Translations under genes and position numbers: made by a program
The notes under the pieces: generated by a model
What the model saw: the letters and a program-made list of their open reading frames with translations, nothing else
Told to the model about the DNA's origin: nothing
Databases searched by the model: none
From: Sclerotinia nivalis
Lineage: Eukaryota > Ascomycota > Leotiomycetes > Helotiales > Sclerotiniaceae
Assembly: GCA_029531795.1 (NCBI GenBank)
Contig: JAPEIS010000006.1
Span: 2,170,001-2,234,000, forward strand
Reading direction: 5' to 3'
Length of the DNA: 64,000 bases
Part shown: one piece after another, positions 58,390 to 64,000 of the stretch
How positions within the stretch are numbered: the first letter of the stretch is position 1
How the letters are laid out: the number at the start of each line of letters is the position of its first letter

Positions 58390-61300
58390 ATGAAATGCTA
58401 TAATCCATCGGCGTTTGTTCCCATGGCGGTTACATTGGTAACCGTCATAGTTTACTTGGGTATTTTCATACCTCTACTCATTATTCACGAGACTGTACCT
58501 TCTGCTCCTGATGATCCTACTCTTTACAATGGCCTCAATCTTACGGAAGCATGGCTTGACCTCCAAAGCTTGAGCGATGGTTACCACCCTTTCAATAGTC
58601 GCAAAAATGACCATGTGCGAAATTGGCTATTGAGGAGAATGGACGAGATACTCGATCATAATCACATCCAGTATACCACAGAGAATGAAACTGCTGATAC
58701 CTCCGACGTTCAACTCGAGTCCGATTTCGACGAGGACGTTCCGGAGTCGATGTCAAGCCCTAACAACTTTAATGAGGATTCTGTAGAATACCATGAGGAT
58801 CTGCGAACACGTAAAGTATCGCCGGCTGTTACAGTATTCAACGATTTACGTTCAAATTATTCCAGCAATGCCCTCACAAGCATTGGCGTCAAAGGTCGAA
58901 GGCTTGGAATAAGCACATACTTCGAAGGAAATAATATCATATGTTATGTCCGAGGACGCGACGACGAAGAAGGCGAATGGTGGAAAACTGGTTCAGTTAA
59001 TTCAAAAGGGAAAATGCATGGCAGAGGCGGTGTAATGGTCAATGCCCATTTCGACAGTGTCTCAACGGGTTTTGGAGCTACAGACGATGGAGTAGGAGTT
59101 GTTACCGCACTTCAATTGATCCGCTATTTTACAACACCGGAGAATCGGCCACAAAAAGGCTTTGTCGCGCTATTCAATAATGGTGAAGAGGACGGTTTAT
59201 ACGGTGCAAAGGCATTTTTGTCTCATCCAATGGCGAAATTTGTTCACACTTTCTTGAATTTGGAAGGCGCCGGAGCTGGTGGTAGAGCTACTTTGTTCCG
59301 AAGTACAGATACTGAGGTCACCCGAGCTTATGCTCATGCCAAACATCCTTTTGGAACCGTTGTCAGTTCGGACGGTTTCTCATCAGGATTTGTTAGGAGT
59401 GAGACTGATTATGTCGTATTTCGAGCGGAGGGCTATCGTGGACTAGACGTTGCTTTTTGGCAACCTAGATCTCAATATCATACCGAACAAGACGACGCTA
59501 AACATACCTCGATAGACTCGCTGTGGCACATGTTATCTGCTTCTGTAGCCACTACTCGATCGCTCACTCGGGATACTAGCAATACATTTGTGGGACCACG
59601 TAGTGACGATAAAATTGGAAAGGTTAGCAATGGAAAAGGTTCAGATGGTGTTTGGTTTGATATATTTGGCACCGTTTTCGCAGTGTTCGGATTGAGAACT
59701 CTCTTCGCTTGGTCACTAACTCTACTCATTGCCTCCCCGTTAATTCTCTTTGCCGTCTCATATCTTCTTAACCGACAAGAAAAATTCTACTTCTTCGCTG
59801 GATCTATCAAGCCTAAAAATCCTGAAGACGAGCCTATTTCTCTTGGCGGATGGCGTGGAGCTTTTCGCTTTCCTATCACTCTTATCATTACTAGTGCCAT
59901 CACCTTTGCTTGCGTATCGCTAATTAATAAGATTAATCCTATGATCATCTACTCTTCTCCATACGCAGTATGGAGTATGTCGGCAACTCTATTCTTTTCG
60001 GTATTTTGGTTCATCATGGCTGGTTGCAATTTCGTCAGACCTTCCGCACTTCAAAGAGGATATGCCTTCATGTGGATGTTCGTATTCGGTTGGATTCTTC
60101 TTGTCGTTGCTACAGTATTCGAGGATCGTTTCAAGATAAGCGGCGGTTACTTGTTTGTGTTTTACGAAGCTGCAATCTTCCTTGCTACCTTGATCGCTAT
60201 TTGTGAACAATTCGCGTTACCTCGGAAATCCACCTTTGTCGAGAATTCTCAAAATGACCATAGTGATAATCAAGACCACCACCATCAAGCCGTGATGGGT
60301 ACGGATGGAGCCAATGGGGCTGATGAAGCTACTGCCAACGATGAAGCAGAAGAAGGAGACCAAGAAGAGGCCGCGAACGCAACAGCATTTCCTCACGAAA
60401 CAACTCCACTAATTGGAGGTGGACAACCAAGTCATCGCTCTTCAGTCAACACCAGTTTTGCTAATCGATATCGTCAAGTTGTCCCTGAATCATATGATGG
60501 ACCAGCTGATCATGATGATAAAAAGGGGCATAAGAAGCACCCTTACGGGGGTGAACAGGAATGGTCCGCCAAATTACCTATTTGGACTTGGCTAGTTCAG
60601 TACCTCCTTGTTGGTCCATTCATACTAATTGTTGTTGGGCAAGTTGGTCTATTCCTCGTAGCTGCTTTACACCAAACTGGAACAGATGGTAGTCCACTTT
60701 TTGTACCATATCTACTTGTCGCTGTATTCTCCATCCTACTTCTTCTACCAGTGACACCATTTATTCACCGCTTAACGCATCATATGCCAACTTTCTTCTT
60801 CTTGGTCTTCATTGGAACTCTCATCTACAATCTGGTTGCTTTCCCATTTTCACCTAATAATCGATACAAAGCATATTTCCAACAAACCGTCGATCTCGAC
60901 ACTGGCGTCAACAGAGTCACACTCGTAGGAATCGAACAATATATCCGCGATATTATTGCAAATATCCCAAGCGCGGCAGGACAAACTATAAATTGCGAGG
61001 AAAATCCACGAATTCGCTCAGGTCTCTCTTTCTGCTCTTATGAAGGCATACCTCCTCAAGTGGTAGATAATGTAGTTGAGGGTGTTCCACCCGAAAAAGG
61101 CTATAGTGACTGGCTCAGCTATAACGTCTCACGCGTCCCCAACGAAAACAAAGCTACATTCCATATTTCAGGTGTCGAAACCCGTGCCTGTATCCTCCGT
61201 TTCGATGACCCCTTTTCAGAATTTAAAGTCCACGGTGGAGCGAAAACCGAAGAAAGATGGGATGATGTACCTGATAGTGGAAGTGATCAAATTAAACTAT

Positions 61301-61533
61301 GGCATCGAGATTGGAATAAAGAATGGGTGGTTGATGTTGAATGGGCGGTAGGAGAGGATATGAAACCGGGAGATGAAGGAAGAAGTGGGAGAGTAGTTTG
61401 TTTATGGAGTGATGCTAATAAGAGGGGTGTTATTCCGGCGTTGGATGAAGCGCAGAGATTTAGTCCCCAGTGGACTAGTGTGGTTAAGTTGATGGACGGG
61501 TTGGTGGAGGGAAGTAAGAGGTTTGTTGTTTAG
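58390..61533 (+). CDS. pff1: Vacuolar membrane protease (M28 zinc peptidase, Pff1 type)
   Basis: This uninterrupted frame encodes 1047 residues. An N-terminal transmembrane helix (about 11-33) anchors a luminal M28 peptidase domain. Zinc ligands in family order are His220 in VNAHFDS, Asp232 in GATDDGVG, the Glu266-Glu267 pair in NNGEEDGLYGA, and His364 in SQYHTEQDD. LEGAGAGGR at about 291-299 matches the family's conserved loop. Eight or so further transmembrane helices follow (about 435-455, 495-515, 525-640, 735-815), split by a long acidic/His-rich cytosolic loop with the HETTPLIGGG dileucine-type signal. The C-terminal domain is luminal. Length and architecture match fungal vacuolar membrane proteases. 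The yeast homologue sits in the vacuole membrane; the physiological substrate is not known. Confidence 0.95.
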   Translation: MKCYNPSAFVPMAVTLVTVIVYLGIFIPLLIIHETVPSAPDDPTLYNGLNLTEAWLDLQSLSDGYHPFNSRKNDHVRNWLLRRMDEILDHNHIQYTTENETADTSDVQLESDFDEDVPESMSSPNNFNEDSVEYHEDLRTRKVSPAVTVFNDLRSNYSSNALTSIGVKGRRLGISTYFEGNNIICYVRGRDDEEGEWWKTGSVNSKGKMHGRGGVMVNAHFDSVSTGFGATDDGVGVVTALQLIRYFTTPENRPQKGFVALFNNGEEDGLYGAKAFLSHPMAKFVHTFLNLEGAGAGGRATLFRSTDTEVTRAYAHAKHPFGTVVSSDGFSSGFVRSETDYVVFRAEGYRGLDVAFWQPRSQYHTEQDDAKHTSIDSLWHMLSASVATTRSLTRDTSNTFVGPRSDDKIGKVSNGKGSDGVWFDIFGTVFAVFGLRTLFAWSLTLLIASPLILFAVSYLLNRQEKFYFFAGSIKPKNPEDEPISLGGWRGAFRFPITLIITSAITFACVSLINKINPMIIYSSPYAVWSMSATLFFSVFWFIMAGCNFVRPSALQRGYAFMWMFVFGWILLVVATVFEDRFKISGGYLFVFYEAAIFLATLIAICEQFALPRKSTFVENSQNDHSDNQDHHHQAVMGTDGANGADEATANDEAEEGDQEEAANATAFPHETTPLIGGGQPSHRSSVNTSFANRYRQVVPESYDGPADHDDKKGHKKHPYGGEQEWSAKLPIWTWLVQYLLVGPFILIVVGQVGLFLVAALHQTGTDGSPLFVPYLLVAVFSILLLLPVTPFIHRLTHHMPTFFFLVFIGTLIYNLVAFPFSPNNRYKAYFQQTVDLDTGVNRVTLVGIEQYIRDIIANIPSAAGQTINCEENPRIRSGLSFCSYEGIPPQVVDNVVEGVPPEKGYSDWLSYNVSRVPNENKATFHISGVETRACILRFDDPFSEFKVHGGAKTEERWDDVPDSGSDQIKLWHRDWNKEWVVDVEWAVGEDMKPGDEGRSGRVVCLWSDANKRGVIPALDEAQRFSPQWTSVVKLMDGLVEGSKRFVV

Positions 61534-62865
61534 TTTTTTGGGGGTTGAGATTGTGATTGTGTGTTTTTTTGTTTCTTTCCTTTTTGATCTGCAACATGAT
61601 TGAGGAGAATGGGTGGGGTGGGGGTGGGGAAAGGGGAGGGGAGGGGAGGGAGAGATGATTTCTCGCTGGCGTTGGGTTTGGCTTGCTTATGTATATGATT
61701 GATTGAGAGATGGAATGGAATGGATTGAGATGAAATGAGATGAGATGAGATGAGATGAAATGGTATTATTATTATTATTATTATTATTAATGAATGAGAA
61801 TGAATGAGTACAATAAGCACAATAAGCATAAGTGTAATAAGAATAAATGGTTTGATGCATCCATGTTATGCATGAATTCGATTATACATTCATTTAGTCG
61901 ATCAGTAAGGATCCTTTGCTTGATTTGCTTGGTTTGCTTGATTATTTATTCATTTATATATTGTATTTCTCTGCTCGCTCGCTCGCTTTTGATTGAAAGC
62001 CAAGCATTAAAAGATGAGTTTTGATTTAAAGTTAATCAACTGTTTTCCTTCCTTCTTCCCTCCTTCCTTCCTTTCATCTTCCATCTTCCATTTCTCTTCC
62101 CCACCTCCTCTCTTCACCATTCCATCTTTCCTATAAATAATATACTCGCTATGACAGCACATGCAATCGCGTATACAACCCCCTTTTTTCGCTATAGATT
62201 CCTATTGAATCGATCGATCCCCTCCATATCCATGAGCTAACTACACTCCAGAAAAAAAAAGTATACCCCAAGCCAAATCGAGCCAAGCAAGCACCAAACC
62301 ATACATACTTCAGCTGCAATTGCACACATACACATTCCCATCCCTACCTTCCCTTTCCATTGCAATTCTTCTCCGGCTTCAAAGCCCTAAAGTCCTGCCT
62401 TGACCTGCCAACTTGGATATAAAACGTTCCCCATCATCCCCTCTCCCCGCACTTCCAATTTCCCCAATAGCACCCATGCTTACATGCATCCAGCACCAGT
62501 CCATCCATAAAGAAAAACGCCATCCACCCTGTTAGATCTAAAGCAATCGATTCATCCATCTTCCATCCCCATGCCAGAAGAAGAAGAGTATTAACGCCAA
62601 TTCCGTCTTTGTTTTGAATAACCCATAAACACAGAGGTATTATTTCTCGTTTACCTTTTCAGGTAAAACAAATGAAATACCTCAAAAACAAATGGCCGCA
62701 TCGTGTACAATGTACAAAAAAAAATTAATCATACAAACAAGAACCTGAACAAAACATCCCCGATTGCCGTACCGAAATCTTAATTTCATCTCAAAACATT
62801 ATCGTCAGTGAATTCGTCGAGTTGTGTATTTCATTCTCGTATTACTTCTCCTCTATTCTTTCGCA
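61534..62865. other. Intergenic region with G-rich tract and microsatellites
   Basis: About 1.3 kb separate the 3' ends of two converging genes. The region holds a plus-strand G-rich tract (61611-61650), GAGAT pentamers (about 61725-61760) and an ATT trinucleotide run (about 61764-61789). Pyrimidine-rich TTCC repeats lie near 62045-62075. No gene is seen. Confidence 0.6.
61764..61789. repeat. (ATT)n microsatellite
   Basis: Eight perfect ATT units lie directly after a GAGAT pentamer array in the 3' flank of the vacuolar protease gene. Confidence 0.9.
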
Positions 62866-64000
62866 TCACCCTTCGGTGCCGTCAGAATCCCGCTTGTCAG
62901 GTGTCCCAGCTGGCATTGGTGGATTGCCATTTTTCCTTTTCCAAAAATGCAATCCATTCATCCTGAACCGGCTGGGCTTCTTTTTCAAATTTCTCCCTGT
63001 CTCCGCCAACACTTTAAGATCCGATCCCGCTTCCGGTACACTCGATCCATCATTTGTAGAATGACTTGATCTATCATAACCTACCGAAGAATGACTGGTA
63101 CTATTGACTAGCGGAGATGCATGAGTGGGAGTGACAGCTCTATCATTGTTCGAATCTTCGCTTGCAAAGCTGGTCGCCTGGGTACTAGGTGCAAGGGGGC
63201 TTTTGTTATTTGTTGTTGCGCCTGCAGACCATTCACCGGCAGAACCAGAATTACTACCCTCAGTTGTAGTTTCGCTACTTCTTTGATGGTGTGGTAGCGA
63301 GAGTTCTTTAGGTGTGGGTGGACCTACCACTACAACATCTGTGGAGAGGGACGGTTGAACATGGACTCCATTAACTCGTCGATCGCCATTTGCCAGAATT
63401 TCTACGTCCTGGTTCGGGTGATCGAGAAGTCCCGGTGCAATTGAAGTTGCGAAACTCAGTTGAAGTTGACTAGGCTTTGATAGTCTCCGATCAGGCGAGG
63501 CTGCCGACAGAGGAAATTCTATACCTTGTTTCGTACCTTTGGGCGATTCATCGTTGGAACCTTGTCTTATCATGAACGGATTTCTGTTAAGCCTTGGTTG
63601 GACACGGATGTTCGAAGCCTCATTGTATCTAGAAGTAACATCCTGGCTAGCAGATCCATCCTGAGAAGGTTGTGCAATACTCATTGTGCGGGGAGAGCGC
63701 ATGCCTGATTGCAAACCATCAGGGAGCCCCAAGAACCCGTCTTGCCTCATTTTCTCCTGCTCTATAGCTATCCTGCTTTCCCAGGCAGCTTTATTTCTTT
63801 CCAATTCTTCGACACAAAATCCCATACTAGGCATGACATCGGTTACGCCACCAAACAATGGTATGGCAAACATATTCATGAAACCTATTTGGGATTTGCC
63901 AAGTTCGACGATTTCTCGAACAGGAGGCGCATATAAAGCTGTTGGTATACCCAAATCCTGTTCCATGGAAGCTTGACGAGCAAATTCATCAGTCAATATT
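62866..64000 (-). CDS. 3',5'-cyclic-nucleotide phosphodiesterase, C-terminal part (5' end outside window)
   Basis: The minus-strand frame is open through the right edge, so the N-terminal and catalytic core lie outside. The visible start, LTDEFARQASMEQDLGIPTA followed by LYAPPVREIVELGKSQIGFM and NMFAIPLFGGVTDVMPSMGF, is the last helical part of a class I PDEase domain. It includes the conserved Gln-containing helix (KSQIGFM) that grips the nucleotide base. About 290 disordered Ser/Thr/Asn/Pro-rich residues follow, ending KRDSDGTEG. Fungal class I PDEs such as Pde2 hydrolyse cAMP and restrain PKA signalling. A tail of this length is typical of filamentous fungal members and absent from yeast Pde2. 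The family is confident; the subclass is less so. Confidence 0.88.
   Translation of the reverse strand, partial: ILTDEFARQASMEQDLGIPTALYAPPVREIVELGKSQIGFMNMFAIPLFGGVTDVMPSMGFCVEELERNKAAWESRIAIEQEKMRQDGFLGLPDGLQSGMRSPRTMSIAQPSQDGSASQDVTSRYNEASNIRVQPRLNRNPFMIRQGSNDESPKGTKQGIEFPLSAASPDRRLSKPSQLQLSFATSIAPGLLDHPNQDVEILANGDRRVNGVHVQPSLSTDVVVVGPPTPKELSLPHHQRSSETTTEGSNSGSAGEWSAGATTNNKSPLAPSTQATSFASEDSNNDRAVTPTHASPLVNSTSHSSVGYDRSSHSTNDGSSVPEAGSDLKVLAETGRNLKKKPSRFRMNGLHFWKRKNGNPPMPAGTPDKRDSDGTEG

Overview
This window is nuclear DNA from a filamentous ascomycete. Genes are split by short introns (mostly 46-130 nt) with GTAAGT/GTATGT-type donors, CTAAC/CTGAT-type branch sites and YAG acceptors. Intergenic DNA is long and AT-rich, and the gene set is fungal (Pbn1, Gtr2, Ccr4, vacuolar membrane protease, heme-thiolate peroxidase, subtilase, P450). 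I infer a Leotiomycete, possibly Sclerotiniaceae, from the overall look of the proteins; that is impression, not a search result.

Layout. 0-5 kb: the 3' part of the H2B ubiquitin ligase Bre1 (cut by the left edge), a SARAF-like ER membrane protein, and the GPI-mannosyltransferase subunit Pbn1. 5.4-9.3 kb: a small patch of F-box-like proteins with one decayed copy, one apparently intact copy and a further frameshifted fragment. 9.4-17.8 kb: the Rag GTPase Gtr2, a MIF-fold protein with long disordered flanks, and a polytopic membrane protein. 17.8-25.7 kb: a gene-free island holding a complete but dead Tc1/mariner element (perfect 27-bp TIRs, TA duplication, Trp codons turned into stops as expected from RIP) inside a field of diverged interspersed repeats. 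25.7-36.7 kb: a secreted heme-thiolate peroxidase, a four-helix membrane protein, a large disordered charged protein and a secreted subtilisin-like protease. 36.8-44.3 kb: mostly non-coding, with gene remnants, a MITE-like element, a cytochrome P450 of six exons and a striking multi-stem palindrome. 44.3-64 kb: denser and more conserved, with an uncharacterised protein, a small membrane ORF, a hot-dog thioesterase-like protein, a LYR-motif protein with a 13-nt exon, a SAM methyltransferase, the deadenylase Ccr4, an SRR1-like protein, the vacuolar membrane protease and the 3' end of a cyclic-nucleotide phosphodiesterase (cut by the right edge).

The genes do not form one pathway. Several housekeeping regulators (Bre1, Gtr2, Ccr4, PDE) alternate with accessory and secreted functions (peroxidase, protease, P450) that lie next to repeat-rich DNA. 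I see no CRISPR array, no rRNA and no tRNA that I can support. The least explained structures are the repeat field at 21.4-25.1 kb, the MITE-like element at 38.9 kb and the three-stem palindrome at 43.1-43.2 kb.
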